Assembly: GCA_021378565.1 (NCBI GenBank)
Contig: JAACJU010000001.1
Coordinates: forward strand, 351,458-415,457
Length of the DNA: 64,000 nucleotides
Direction: 5' to 3'
Source: Arcobacter sp. LC1
GTDB lineage: Bacteria; Campylobacterota; Campylobacteria; Campylobacterales; Arcobacteraceae
The position numbers and the translations under genes were made by a program. Shown piece by piece: positions 44,637 through 54,206 of the stretch (position 1 is the stretch's first letter; each line of letters opens with the position of its first letter). The notes beneath the pieces are model-generated. The model was given only the letters and a program-made list of their open reading frames with translations, made no database searches and was not told where the DNA came from.

Positions 44637-46127
44637 TTATGCTTTAAAGTTAAATGCTATTTCTTCATCTTTATCATCTTCAAACCATCTTTGAGTTATT
44701 GTTTTTGCTTGTGTATAAAAAGTCATTGCTTCTTTTCCATAAGCGTGTAAATCTCCATAAAATGAACCTCTCCAACCTGTAAAAGAAAAGAACGATAATG
44801 GCACAGGAATTGGAATATTTACTCCAACTTGACCTACTTGAACTTCTTGTTTAAATTTTGCAGCCACTGCTCCACTCGCTGTAAAAATCGCTGTTCCGTT
44901 ACCATAAATATTATCATTTATTAGTTTTAAACCTTCTTCAAAAGTATCAACTTCGATTAAACATAAAACAGGTCCAAAAATCTCTTCTTTGTAAATTTCC
45001 ATATTAGTTTTTACGCCAGAAAAAACGCAAGGTCCAAGCCAATTTCCCTCAGGATATGCTTCATTTGTATAGCCTCTTCCATCAAGAACTAGATTTGCAC
45101 CTTCATCAATCCCACTTTGAATCAAAGATTTTATATGCCCAAGTGCTTTTTTGTTAATAAGTGGACCATAAGCCGCTTTTTTATCATCCCATGCTCCAGG
45201 TTTTACATCTTTTAGTTTCTCTATTAATTTTGGTATAAATCTTTTTGCATTTCCGACAACAACAGCTACAGCAATAGCCATACATCTTTGCCCAGCTGCT
45301 CCCATACTTGAGCCAATTAGCGCATTTATAAGACTTTCTTCATTTGCATCAGGCATAACTAACATATGGTTTTTTGCACCAACTAAGCATTGTGATCGTT
45401 TTAGATTTTCACTAGCTCTTGCGTAAATATAAGCACCAACTTTTGGAGAACCAACAAAAGAAAAGGCTCTTGTTAAAGGATGGTCTAAAAGCAATTTAAC
45501 TTGCTCTCTTCCTCCGTGAACTACTTGAAACACGCCCTTAGGAACTCCAGCATCAACTAATAGTTTAGCTAAAAACATTGCAGTTTTTGTAACACTTTCT
45601 GAAGGCTTTAAGATAAAAGAATTTCCACAAACAATAGCCAAAGGAAACATCCATAAAGGTATCATAGCAGGAAAATTAAAAGGTGTGATTCCAACACAAA
45701 CACCAAGAGCTTGTTTGATACTAAAAGTATTTACACCTCTTCCGACATTTTCCATATACTCACCTGTTAATAAAGTAGGCGCAGAACAAGCAAATTCAAC
45801 AACTTCAAAACCTCTAGTTAAATCCCCAATAGAATCATCATAAGTCTTACCTTGCTCTTTACTCAAAGTCTTAGCTAGTGCGTCAAGATTGTCTTTTATC
45901 AAAGCTTGATATTTAAGCATAATTCTAACTCTTTTCATAATAGGCACAAATCTCCAGCTCAAATATGCTTCGTTTGCTACTTCAACGGCATGAGAAATTT
46001 CGCTATCAAGCATATGCGGAACTCTTGCTTGCACTTTTTGGGTTAGCGGACATATTATGTCATTTATTGTTTTACTTTTACTTACGATGAATTCTCCATC
46101 AACTAATGCTTTTATTACTTCACTCAT
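44637..46127 (-). CDS. iolA: Methylmalonate/malonate-semialdehyde dehydrogenase, CoA-acylating (MmsA/IolA)
   Basis: The 496-residue protein is an aldehyde dehydrogenase of the MmsA group. It has [43 protein letters not shown], the catalytic Cys in [22 protein letters not shown], and [16 protein letters not shown] near the C terminus, as in CoA-acylating members. It converts malonate semialdehyde with NAD and CoA to acetyl-CoA and CO2, the last step of inositol breakdown. It is the third gene of the divergent arm (flavoprotein, Gfo/Idh-like, mmsA), with a 15-base gap upstream. Confidence 0.92.
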   Translation of the reverse strand: MSEVIKALVDGEFIVSKSKTINDIICPLTQKVQARVPHMLDSEISHAVEVANEAYLSWRFVPIMKRVRIMLKYQALIKDNLDALAKTLSKEQGKTYDDSIGDLTRGFEVVEFACSAPTLLTGEYMENVGRGVNTFSIKQALGVCVGITPFNFPAMIPLWMFPLAIVCGNSFILKPSESVTKTAMFLAKLLVDAGVPKGVFQVVHGGREQVKLLLDHPLTRAFSFVGSPKVGAYIYARASENLKRSQCLVGAKNHMLVMPDANEESLINALIGSSMGAAGQRCMAIAVAVVVGNAKRFIPKLIEKLKDVKPGAWDDKKAAYGPLINKKALGHIKSLIQSGIDEGANLVLDGRGYTNEAYPEGNWLGPCVFSGVKTNMEIYKEEIFGPVLCLIEVDTFEEGLKLINDNIYGNGTAIFTASGAVAAKFKQEVQVGQVGVNIPIPVPLSFFSFTGWRGSFYGDLHAYGKEAMTFYTQAKTITQRWFEDDKDEEIAFNFKA

Positions 46128-46142
46128 TTTTATTCCTTTTTA

Positions 46143-47165
46143 TTAATTATGTTTAACTTCACTTATCTTAACAGAGCGATTTTGCTCAAAAGATTTCTTA
46201 GCAGCAAGGGCAATATACAAGGCTTGCAAAGAATCGTTACAAGAACTAAGACTAACTTTATTATTCAAAATACTTGTAAAAAAATATTCATTTTGAATAA
46301 TATATGCTTGCTTATATCTTTGTATTATTAAATACTTAGGTTTTTCAGCAATTACCCCATAAGTAGTGTAAATCTTTGCTTTAGATTGCAATTCATTTGA
46401 AGTTGTAACCATACCTAAAGAACCATGAATTTCTACTCTTTGGTCATAACCATAAGTAGCTCTTCTTGAATTATCAATCAAGCAAAGAGTTCCATTACTA
46501 AGTTTTAAACTCAAAACTGCCGTATCTATATCATCATATTCTTTTACCATTTCATCAATAAGTACACCTCCTCTTGCATAAACTTCTTCAACCTCGAAAG
46601 AACTTAAATATCTAATCATATCAAAATCATCAACACTCATATCAAAAAATAATCCTCCTGATTTTTTAAGATAATCCAAAGATGGCAAATCAGGATCTCT
46701 TGAAGTTATTTTTATAATATGCGCTTCGCCTATTTTTCCGCTTACTAATACATCTTTTACTGAACGAAAGTTATTATCAAAACGCTTATTTAGACCAACA
46801 TGAAATATTAAATTTTTTGTTTTCAACACTTCCATTAATTTCTTTATATCTTTAGGGCTTTTTGATAAATTACTCTCACAAAAAGTGTGTTTATTTGCCT
46901 TAATTGCATTCATAGATATTTCACACAAACTATCTATATCTGTACAAACATAAACAACATCAATCAAAGCATCTGCTAATAAATCTTTATAATCAAAATA
47001 TTTATCTTTGACTTTATATTTTTTTAGCAAATCTTCTGTTTTATTATCAAAGCTAAGATCACAAACTGCTTTAACATTGGCAAAATTTGAATACTCTTCT
47101 AATAGTTCAAGATGGTTTTTACCCATTCGCCCCATTCCAATTATGCCTACTTTAAACTTTTTCAT
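46143..47165 (-). CDS. Gfo/Idh/MocA-family protein with degenerate catalytic residues
   Basis: The 340-residue protein has an intact Rossmann start (VGIIGMGRMGKNH) and aligns with inositol 2-dehydrogenase IolG throughout: GLNKRFDNNF, SGGLFFDMSVDDFDMIRYL, ATYGYDQRVEIHG. The family EKP motif is replaced by Glu97-Ser-Asn. The catalytic His of DMxIHDFD is replaced by Asp179, while Asp175 is kept. So the Lys and His used by IolG for hydride transfer are missing. It may be a dehydrogenase with altered chemistry, an isomerase or a sensor of inositol. It lies 2 bases from the flavoprotein gene, in the inositol cluster. Confidence 0.8.
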   Translation of the reverse strand: MKKFKVGIIGMGRMGKNHLELLEEYSNFANVKAVCDLSFDNKTEDLLKKYKVKDKYFDYKDLLADALIDVVYVCTDIDSLCEISMNAIKANKHTFCESNLSKSPKDIKKLMEVLKTKNLIFHVGLNKRFDNNFRSVKDVLVSGKIGEAHIIKITSRDPDLPSLDYLKKSGGLFFDMSVDDFDMIRYLSSFEVEEVYARGGVLIDEMVKEYDDIDTAVLSLKLSNGTLCLIDNSRRATYGYDQRVEIHGSLGMVTTSNELQSKAKIYTTYGVIAEKPKYLIIQRYKQAYIIQNEYFFTSILNNKVSLSSCNDSLQALYIALAAKKSFEQNRSVKISEVKHN

Positions 47166-47167
47166 AC

Positions 47168-48289
47168 CTAGTGAAAATCTTTCTTATGAAGATAAGAGGT
47201 AAAGCGTTTTAGATAATAAGCAAATAAATAGCTTATCTTCATACCTAAAAGTAAACCTATGGTATTTTTTCCTCCTAAATCTATCAAAATACCTTGTAAA
47301 GATATTTTTTGCTTAATAAACTTTTTACCATTTATTGCATTTCTTAGGTTTTGTGCTAAATATTTTGCTTGTTTTAAAGCAATCTGCGCACAAGTTGGAG
47401 AATAATGATTGTTTGCATCTTTAGTTTGTGCCGCATCACCTAAGCAAAATACATCATCAAATCCATCAACTTGGAGGTAATCATTTACTATGTATTGATT
47501 TTTAACATTTGCTTTTATATTTTGTTTATTTTCTATAAACTCAGTTGAAACTCCTAAAACAAAAAGACACAAATCAAAAGGTATTTTTTGCTTATCTGAT
47601 AAAATCATATTATTTTTTTCAAGACTTGTGATAAAACTTCCGTGTATTCTTTTTACTTTAAAATTATCCAAAGCTTTGTTTGTTCTATTTTGTAAAAAAA
47701 TATTCATATTTGGCAAAATTTCTTTTACTTGTTCTATTATATAGACTTGAACATTTTTAACTTTTCTTTGTTTTATAACTTCAGATAATTCAACTGCAAT
47801 CTCAACCCCACTTAGTCCTCCACCTGCTATTACAATATTTTTTTGCTCGGTTTCTTTCTTTTTTTCACTGCTATCTAAAAGTTTATAAAAACTTTTTTTA
47901 AACTCTATAATTTTTTCTAAAACCTTAATATCTAAATTATGCTTTTCAATATTTTTAATTTGACTTGGAAAAAAAGTCTTGGCACCATTTGAGATTACTA
48001 AATAATCATAAGAATAAGTCTTATCTTTGCTAAAAACTTGTTTTTTTTCGAAATCAAATTTACAAATCTTTTCATTTATAAATTTTATATTTTTTAACTT
48101 TGCAAATTTTATAAAACTAAAAGTGAAATCTTCTAGTTCAACCTTAGAACTTAAATATCTATGGATTTGTATTTGGTCAATATGATATTTAGCTTCATCT
48201 ATTAAAGTAATATCAAATTCTTTATTAAGTTCTGCACAGAGCTTAATACCTGCAAATCCTCCACCGACTATAAATAATTTTTTTTTCAT
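47168..48289 (-). CDS. Type II NADH dehydrogenase-like FAD protein
   Basis: The 373-residue protein has two dinucleotide-binding folds: FAD site IVGGGFAGIKLCAELN at the N terminus and NAD site IVIAGGGLSGVEIAVELSEV near 150. It also has the FAD-closing motif FCLGDAAQTKD. The C terminus (GLLLGMKISYLFAYYLKRFTSYL) is amphipathic, as in membrane-bound NDH-2. It could pass electrons from NADH to quinone. It is the first gene of the minus-strand arm of the inositol cluster and therefore likely serves the NADH made by that pathway. Other pyridine-nucleotide disulfide oxidoreductase-family roles remain possible. Confidence 0.77.
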   Translation of the reverse strand: MKKKLFIVGGGFAGIKLCAELNKEFDITLIDEAKYHIDQIQIHRYLSSKVELEDFTFSFIKFAKLKNIKFINEKICKFDFEKKQVFSKDKTYSYDYLVISNGAKTFFPSQIKNIEKHNLDIKVLEKIIEFKKSFYKLLDSSEKKKETEQKNIVIAGGGLSGVEIAVELSEVIKQRKVKNVQVYIIEQVKEILPNMNIFLQNRTNKALDNFKVKRIHGSFITSLEKNNMILSDKQKIPFDLCLFVLGVSTEFIENKQNIKANVKNQYIVNDYLQVDGFDDVFCLGDAAQTKDANNHYSPTCAQIALKQAKYLAQNLRNAINGKKFIKQKISLQGILIDLGGKNTIGLLLGMKISYLFAYYLKRFTSYLHKKDFH

Positions 48290-48317
48290 CTCTCACCTTA
48301 AAATATTTATTTAACAA

Positions 48318-48323
48318 ATTATA
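48318..48323 (-). promoter_or_regulatory. -10 box for the minus arm of the inositol cluster
   Basis: GGCTTATAAT on the minus strand, about 30 bases upstream of the flavoprotein start; AGGTGAG is the ribosome binding site. The region between the two divergent promoters (48324-48505) holds AT-rich palindromic strings but no clear known operator. Confidence 0.5.
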
Positions 48324-48505
48324 AGCCATATTATTCCTTTTTCTTTTAATTTATTATTAAAATTTTAATTTTATTGATATTTTGCTACTTTTATACACAT
48401 ATTTTTATACAATATTTTAATATTTTATAAAAAAATATCTTGTTTATAATTTTTGTTTCTTTTTTACACATCTTAAAATAAAAATTCCTTAAACATTAAA
48501 TTTAC

Positions 48506-48534
48506 TTGAAATATTTTAATTATTATTTTATAAT
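48506..48534 (+). promoter_or_regulatory. Promoter for the plus arm of the inositol cluster
   Basis: TTGAAA (48506-48511) and TATAAT (48529-48534) are separated by 17 bp, an unusually complete sigma-70 promoter for this genome, 43 bases upstream of the binding-protein start. Confidence 0.65.
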
Positions 48535-48576
48535 TGACTTGTCGTAAGGACAAAAAAAATCTCAAGGAGCTTGACT

Positions 48577-49482
48577 ATGGTTAAAAAGATATTACTGGCA
48601 CTTATGTTTGTTTCTTGCTTTGCTTTTGCAAAACAAATTACAATTGATGTAGTAACTCACGGAACTGACACAGATCCTTTTTGGAACGTTGTTAAAAATG
48701 GAATTAATAACGCAAAAAAAGATATGGGTGTCAAGGTAGTTTATAGAAATCCTTCAACAGGATCTTTAACACAGATGGCTAGGCTGATTCATTCAGCAGT
48801 GGCAAGAAGACCTGATGGTTTAGTTGTTTCTGTTCCTGATGCTGATGCTCTTGGCCCAGAAATCAAAAGAGCAATAGCACTTGGAATTCCTGTAATTACC
48901 ATCAATGCGGGAGAAAAATTTTCTAAAAAAGTTGGTGCTTTGATGCATGTTGGACAATCTGAGTATCATGCAGGTTATCTAGCTGGTTTAAGAGCTAAAA
49001 AAGCTGGAGTAAAAAACTTTATGTGTGTAAATCATGAAATTACAAACTCAGCAGTAGAAGCAAGATGTAGAGGTTTTGCTAAAGCTTTAGGTGTTAAAAA
49101 CAATATGTTAGATGTTGGAAAAGATCCTACTAACATTACACAAAAAGTTGAACCTAGATTAAAAGGTTTAGATGCCGTTTTAGTTGTAGGCGAAATTGCA
49201 GCAGGTCCAACAGCTAGAGCTATTGCAAAAGCTGGATTAAAAAAACACATCTATTTTGTTACTTTTGATTTAAGTAAAAAAATCCTAAGCCTTATCAAAA
49301 AAGGTGTAATTGACTTTGCAATTGATCAACAACCTTACTTACAAGGCTATATGCCAATAGTTGTATTAACACAATATATTAAATACGGAGTTTTACCAAG
49401 TGGAAATATAAATTCAGGTCCTGGATTTATAACAAAAGCAAATGTAAATTTAGTAGAAAAATATGCAGGTAAATACAGATAA
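48577..49482 (+). CDS. Sugar (probably inositol) ABC transporter periplasmic binding protein
   Basis: The ATG at 48577 lies seven bases after AAGGAG; a TTG two codons earlier is too close to it. The protein of about 301 residues has a signal peptide (VKKILLALMFVSCFAFA). The mature part belongs to the ribose/galactose/inositol type I periplasmic-binding family: THGTDTDPFWNVVKNGI, SVPDADALGPEIKRAIALGIPVITINAG, HVGQSEYHAGYLAG, DLSKKILSLIKKGVIDFAIDQQPYLQGY. First gene of the plus-strand inositol operon, so inositol or an isomer is the likely ligand. A hairpin follows it. Confidence 0.88.
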   Translation: MVKKILLALMFVSCFAFAKQITIDVVTHGTDTDPFWNVVKNGINNAKKDMGVKVVYRNPSTGSLTQMARLIHSAVARRPDGLVVSVPDADALGPEIKRAIALGIPVITINAGEKFSKKVGALMHVGQSEYHAGYLAGLRAKKAGVKNFMCVNHEITNSAVEARCRGFAKALGVKNNMLDVGKDPTNITQKVEPRLKGLDAVLVVGEIAAGPTARAIAKAGLKKHIYFVTFDLSKKILSLIKKGVIDFAIDQQPYLQGYMPIVVLTQYIKYGVLPSGNINSGPGFITKANVNLVEKYAGKYR

Positions 49483-49500
49483 TTAGTTAAATTTTAACGT

Positions 49501-49526
49501 AAACTAGGATTTTTATCCTAGTTTTT
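49501..49526 (+). terminator. Intercistronic hairpin after the binding-protein gene
   Basis: The 10-bp stem AAACTAGGAT/ATCCTAGTTT with a TTTT loop is followed by TT. It lies 19 bases after the stop and before the permease ribosome binding site. Such partial terminators or stabilising hairpins raise binding-protein output relative to the membrane genes. Confidence 0.7.
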
Positions 49527-49544
49527 AAAAAAAAGGAAAATAAA

Positions 49545-50624
49545 GTGGCAGATGAACGACTCTCAAAAGAAAAATTTCATTTAAAAATATTAAAAAAACC
49601 AGAATCAACTTCAGTTATTTCAGTAATTATTGTATTTTTAGTATTTGCATTTTTAGCTAATCCCGCTATGTTTAATCTAGAGGGAATATTGTCTTGGACA
49701 GAATCTTCAGCTTTAATAGGAGTTTTAGCAGTTGGTGTATGTTTGTTAATGATAGCAGGGGAATTTGATTTATCTATTGGTTCAATGATAGGTTTTTCAG
49801 GTATGACTATAGCGATTTTAACAGTAAATTTACATTTAAGTCTTTTTTTAAGTCTTGTGATAGCATTTTTTATTGCAGGTTGCTTTGGATTTTTAAATGG
49901 TTATTTAGTGGTAAAAACTAGGCTACCCTCTTTTATAGTAACTCTTGCAGGTTTATTTATTTTGCGAGGTTTAACTATAGCAATTTCTAGAATGATTACA
50001 GGGCAAACCTTGATTGATGGAGTTAAAGAAGCTACAAGTTCTAGCTTTTTATCTTCTATGTTTGGAGGCTATGCTTTTAAAGGATTTTTTTCATATCTTA
50101 GTAAGCAAGGCTTTATACAGGCTCTGCCCAATGGCACGCCTTCTGTAATTGGTGTGAAAATGATAATAATTTGGTGGATATTACTAACAATAATAGGAAT
50201 TTTTGTTTTAAGAAATACAAAATATGGAAACTGGATTTATGCAACAGGTGGAGATGAAGAATCTGCTAAAAATATGGGAGTACCGACTGATAAAGTAAAA
50301 ATTATGCTTTTTATAGTGACTAGTTTATGTGCTTGTTTATTTGCTGCTTGTCAAGTGTTAGATTATGGTTCAGCAGATGCGCAAAGAGGTTTGTTAAAAG
50401 AATTTGAAGCTATTATTGCTGTTGTTATGGGTGGAACTTTATTAACAGGAGGCTATGGCACGGTAATTGGAGCAAGTATTGGAGCTTTGATTTTTGGTAC
50501 AGTTAATATAGGAATTTCTTATACCTCCATAAGTAGTGATTGGTTTAGGGTGTTCTTAGGCTTGATGCTTTTATTTGCCGTAGTTTTAAGTAATAGCATA
50601 AGAAAAAAAGCCATGAGTTCTTAG
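49545..50624 (+). CDS. Sugar ABC transporter permease (FrcC/RbsC family)
   Basis: The 359-residue protein starts with GTG eight bases after AAGGAAA. It has about nine or ten membrane segments and RbsC-family motifs: LLMIAGEFDLSIGSMIGFSGM, NGYLVVKTRLPSFIVTLAG, GNWIYATGGDEESAKNMGV and FEAIIAVVMGGTLLTGGYGTVIG. It moves the sugar delivered by the upstream binding protein. Length and layout fit the Frc-type importer (one permease, one single-domain ATPase). Confidence 0.9.
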   Translation: MADERLSKEKFHLKILKKPESTSVISVIIVFLVFAFLANPAMFNLEGILSWTESSALIGVLAVGVCLLMIAGEFDLSIGSMIGFSGMTIAILTVNLHLSLFLSLVIAFFIAGCFGFLNGYLVVKTRLPSFIVTLAGLFILRGLTIAISRMITGQTLIDGVKEATSSSFLSSMFGGYAFKGFFSYLSKQGFIQALPNGTPSVIGVKMIIIWWILLTIIGIFVLRNTKYGNWIYATGGDEESAKNMGVPTDKVKIMLFIVTSLCACLFAACQVLDYGSADAQRGLLKEFEAIIAVVMGGTLLTGGYGTVIGASIGALIFGTVNIGISYTSISSDWFRVFLGLMLLFAVVLSNSIRKKAMSS

Positions 50625-50630
50625 GGAGAT

Positions 50631-51428
50631 ATGATGAAACATCCTTTATTAAAAATAAAAAATATAAAAAAGCACTTCGGAAATGTTATAGCCCTTCATG
50701 ATATAAGTATGGACTTGCATGCTGGAGAAGTTATGTGCCTTTTAGGTGACAATGGAGCTGGAAAATCAACTCTTATAAAAACACTTGCAGGAGTACACAA
50801 AAAAACGTCTGGGGTTTATGAAATTGATAATAAAAGTGTAAAAAATGTAAGTCCTCAAAAACTTCTTGACAAAGGGATTGCTACAGTTTATCAAGATTTA
50901 TCAACTATACCTTTAATGTCAATATCAAGAAATTTCTTTTTAGGTAGAGAAAAAGAAATTGAAAAAAGAGTTGCTTTTATAAAAGTGCTTGATTTTAAAA
51001 AAGCAGATAAAATAGCTTATGATTGTATGCACGAAATTGGAATAAATATAAGGCAAGCTTCTCAGCCTGTAGGAACTTTAAGTGGAGGTGAGAGGCAGTG
51101 TTTAGCTATTGCAAAAGCTGTGCATTTTGGAGCAAAAGTTTTGATACTTGATGAGCCAACTTCAGCCTTAGGAGTTGCTCAATCATCTATGGTATTAAAA
51201 TATATTTTACAAGCCAAAAACAAGGGTTTAGGAGTAATTTTTATAACCCATAATGTTTATCACGCTTTTGCAGTTGGAAACAGATTTACTGTTTTAAACA
51301 GAGGTAAAACTGTAGGAACATTTAAAAAAGAAGATACCTCCATTCAAGATTTACAAGAAAAAATGGCAGGTGGTAAAACAATACAAGATTTAAGTAAGGA
51401 ATTAGGTCAAGATTGTGAAAATTTATAG
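50631..51428 (+). CDS. Sugar ABC transporter ATPase, single-domain (FrcA-like)
   Basis: The 265-residue protein (264 if the second ATG at 50634, better spaced from GGGAG, is used) has Walker [11 protein letters not shown]-loop in VYQDLST, signature LSGGERQC, Walker [13 protein letters not shown] and H-loop IFITHNVYH. Unlike RbsA, MglA or IatA, which have two fused domains, it has only one, as in the rhizobial Frc fructose importer. It powers the importer with the two genes upstream. Confidence 0.9.
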   Translation: MMKHPLLKIKNIKKHFGNVIALHDISMDLHAGEVMCLLGDNGAGKSTLIKTLAGVHKKTSGVYEIDNKSVKNVSPQKLLDKGIATVYQDLSTIPLMSISRNFFLGREKEIEKRVAFIKVLDFKKADKIAYDCMHEIGINIRQASQPVGTLSGGERQCLAIAKAVHFGAKVLILDEPTSALGVAQSSMVLKYILQAKNKGLGVIFITHNVYHAFAVGNRFTVLNRGKTVGTFKKEDTSIQDLQEKMAGGKTIQDLSKELGQDCENL

Positions 51429-51447
51429 ATAAGTCTCAGGAGAAAAA

Positions 51448-53325
51448 ATGAAAACAATAAGATTAAGCATGGCGGAAGCCTTGGTAAAGTACTTAAATGC
51501 ACAATACATTGATAATAATGGCGAAATTTCTAAACTAATTCCTGCCGTTTTTGGTATATTTGGACATGGCAATGTAACGTGTCTAGCTTCTGCTTTATAT
51601 GATTGTAAAGAAGAAATGCCAACTTATAGGGGGCAAAATGAACAAGCTATGGCCTTAGCTGCTCTTGGTTTTACGAGGGCAAAAAATAAAAAACAATTTT
51701 TAGCAGTTACAAGCTCAATAGGCCCTGGTTCAACAAATATAATAACAGCAGCTGGAGTTGCGTTTACAAACTCTTTGCCCATGCTTATTTTATCTGGAGA
51801 TTATTTTGACTCGAGACTTAGCCATCCTGTGCTTCAACAAGTTGAGCAAGAAATTGATGCTACAAGCTCAGCAAGTGATTGTTTTAAGCCTTTAGTTAAA
51901 TATTGGGATAGAATTACAAACCCAGCGCAAATAATCGCAAGCTTACCAAGAGCTATTGAAGTTATGCTAAATCCAAAAACCTCAGGACCTGTTTATTTAG
52001 GACTATGTCAAGATACACAGGCAGAAAGTTTTGATTATCCTTGTAGATTTTTTGAAAAGAAAATTCATAAAATTCCAAGACCAAGAGCATGCTTGGAACA
52101 AATAAAAGAAGCAGCAGAACTTATAAAATCATCTAAAAAAATAGTTATGCTTGTAGGTGCTGGACTTGTTTATTCTGAAGCTAGAAATGAATTAATCAAA
52201 TTTTCTAAACAGTGCAATATAATGTATGGAACTACAGTTTGTGCAAAATCAGCATTTTTTGAAAGTGATGATTTATACATGGGACCTATTGGAGTATCTG
52301 GCTCAAAATCTATAAATTCTTTAGTCAAACAAGCTGATTTAATCATAGCTATTGGTACAAGATTGCAAGATTTTAGCACAGCTTCATGGAGCTTATTTTC
52401 ACAAAATGAAAACTTAAAATTTATAAGTATAAATACTTCAAGTTTGGACGCAAGCAAGCATTTAAGTTTGATGATTAATAGTGATGCAAAAGAAGGTTTA
52501 AAAGATTTAAGCTTAGCTTGTAAAGGTTTCAAAGCAAACCAAAGTTTTGTAAATCTTGGTTTAAAAAATAAAAAAGAATATTCAAAATATATAGAAAAAA
52601 GAATCAATGAAAAAGATGGAAAAAATGGGCTCCTAAATTATGCAAATGTTGTAGGCACTTTAAATGAATTTGCCTCAAAAGATGACAAAATCATATCAGC
52701 TTCTGGAGGTTTACCAGGTGAATTAAATACACTTTGGAGAAATAAAGCTTATAATAGCATAGATATTGAGTACGGTTATTCTTGCATGGGTTATGAAGTA
52801 AGTGCAGCTTACGGAGCGGCTCTAGCAAAAGACTCTAAAAATGGCAAAAGCAAAGGTGATGTTTTTTCTCTTTGTGGTGATGGCTCTTATATGATGCTAA
52901 ATTCTGAAATTTATTCTTCAGTTTTAACAGGGCATAAAATGATTGTTTTGCTTTGTGATAACGGAGGCTTTGGGGTGATTAATCGCTTGCAAGTAGCTCA
53001 GGGTGGAGAAGAATTTAATAATCTTATTAAAGATTGTAAACATGTAAATAAACCTTTTATGATTGATTTTGCAGCTCATGCTAAAGCTGTGGGTGCAGAT
53101 TCTTCTTATGTGGAAAATTTGGATGATTTAAAAAAAGCTTTAGTAATGGCAAGAAAAAGTGAGGTATCTTATCTAATCCATATCAAAGTATCAGCGTATT
53201 CTTGGAGTGAGTATTCAGATGCTTGGTGGGAAGTAGGAGTTCCAGAAGATTCAAAAAAAACAAAAATTAAAAAAGCAAGAAAAGTCTTAGAAAAAGACAA
53301 AGAATCTCAAAGAAAAGGCGTATAA
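51448..53325 (+). CDS. iolD: 3D-(3,5/4)-trihydroxycyclohexane-1,2-dione hydrolase IolD (ThDP enzyme)
   Basis: The 625-residue ThDP-dependent protein has GIFGHGNVTCLASAL, the catalytic Glu in YRGQNEQAMALAA, SSIGPGSTNIITAA, and the ThDP/Mg site FSLCGDGSYMMLNSEI with the downstream NNGGFGVI-like CDNGGFGVINRLQ. The C terminus contains SAYSWSEYSDAWWEVGVPE, characteristic of IolD. It opens the ring to 5-deoxy-D-glucuronate. It is the key committed step and shows the cluster is for inositol. It sits 2 bases before iolE. Confidence 0.94.
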   Translation: MKTIRLSMAEALVKYLNAQYIDNNGEISKLIPAVFGIFGHGNVTCLASALYDCKEEMPTYRGQNEQAMALAALGFTRAKNKKQFLAVTSSIGPGSTNIITAAGVAFTNSLPMLILSGDYFDSRLSHPVLQQVEQEIDATSSASDCFKPLVKYWDRITNPAQIIASLPRAIEVMLNPKTSGPVYLGLCQDTQAESFDYPCRFFEKKIHKIPRPRACLEQIKEAAELIKSSKKIVMLVGAGLVYSEARNELIKFSKQCNIMYGTTVCAKSAFFESDDLYMGPIGVSGSKSINSLVKQADLIIAIGTRLQDFSTASWSLFSQNENLKFISINTSSLDASKHLSLMINSDAKEGLKDLSLACKGFKANQSFVNLGLKNKKEYSKYIEKRINEKDGKNGLLNYANVVGTLNEFASKDDKIISASGGLPGELNTLWRNKAYNSIDIEYGYSCMGYEVSAAYGAALAKDSKNGKSKGDVFSLCGDGSYMMLNSEIYSSVLTGHKMIVLLCDNGGFGVINRLQVAQGGEEFNNLIKDCKHVNKPFMIDFAAHAKAVGADSSYVENLDDLKKALVMARKSEVSYLIHIKVSAYSWSEYSDAWWEVGVPEDSKKTKIKKARKVLEKDKESQRKGV

Positions 53326-53326
53326 G

Positions 53327-54205
53327 ATGAATGTAAAATTAGCAATTGCACCAATAGCGTGGACAAATGATGACTTACCTGAGCTAGGTGGAGATACTCC
53401 TGTTGAGCTTTGCTTAAGCCAAATAGAGCAATCAGGTTTTGTAGGTACTGAACTAGGTGGAAAATTTCCACAAAAAAAAGAAAAGCTAAAAGCGATTTTA
53501 AATAAATATAATTTAGAACTAGTTGGAGGTTGGTTTTCTGGTTTACTTCTTAATTTGAGCCTAGGAGAAGAAAAAGTTAGATTAGAAGAAGAATTTATAA
53601 AAAGAAAATTTGTAGATTCTAAAGTAATAGTTTATTGCGAATGTTCAAACACAATTCAAGGTGAGATTTCTACGCCTTTAAGTAAAAAAGTTGTGCTTAG
53701 CCAAAAGGAAATGGAAGAATATGCAAAAAGATTTTCTAAACTTTCTGAATTTGCTAAGCAAAAAGGTTTTATTTTAGCTTATCACCATCACATGGGAACA
53801 ATAATCCAAAATGAAGAAGAACTTGATAGTTTTTTAAAATTTGCTTCAAAAGATGTAAAAATAACTTTTGATAGCGGACATTTATACTTTGCAGGTGCAA
53901 ATCCTCTTGAGGTCTTGAAAAAACATTATGAGCAGATTGCGCATGTGCATTTAAAAGATATAAGAGAAGATATTAAAGCAAAAGCAAAAAAAGAAGACTT
54001 AAGTTTTCTAAATTCTGTTTTAATAGGAGTTTTTACAATTCCAGGAGATGGAGCAATTAATTTTAAAGAAATAATTGACTTTTTAAAACAAAAATCTTAT
54101 TCAGGTTGGCTAGTAGTGGAAGCTGAACAAGATCCAAAATTAGCACCACCATTAGAATATGCAAAAAAAGCTTATAGCTATTTACAAACTTTGTTGAAGG
54201 ATTAA
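53327..54205 (+). CDS. iolE: Inosose dehydratase IolE
   Basis: The 292-residue sugar-phosphate-isomerase-like TIM barrel starts with the IolE hallmark IAPIAWTNDDLPELGGDTP and FVGTELGGKFPQ. Metal-site segments are LAYHHHMGTII, TFDSGHLYFAG and VHLKDIRED, with the WLVVEAEQDP ending. It dehydrates scyllo-inosose to 3D-trihydroxycyclohexanedione. Placed directly between iolD and a Gfo/Idh gene, with no gaps. Confidence 0.94.
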   Translation: MNVKLAIAPIAWTNDDLPELGGDTPVELCLSQIEQSGFVGTELGGKFPQKKEKLKAILNKYNLELVGGWFSGLLLNLSLGEEKVRLEEEFIKRKFVDSKVIVYCECSNTIQGEISTPLSKKVVLSQKEMEEYAKRFSKLSEFAKQKGFILAYHHHMGTIIQNEEELDSFLKFASKDVKITFDSGHLYFAGANPLEVLKKHYEQIAHVHLKDIREDIKAKAKKEDLSFLNSVLIGVFTIPGDGAINFKEIIDFLKQKSYSGWLVVEAEQDPKLAPPLEYAKKAYSYLQTLLKD

Positions 54206-54206
54206 T

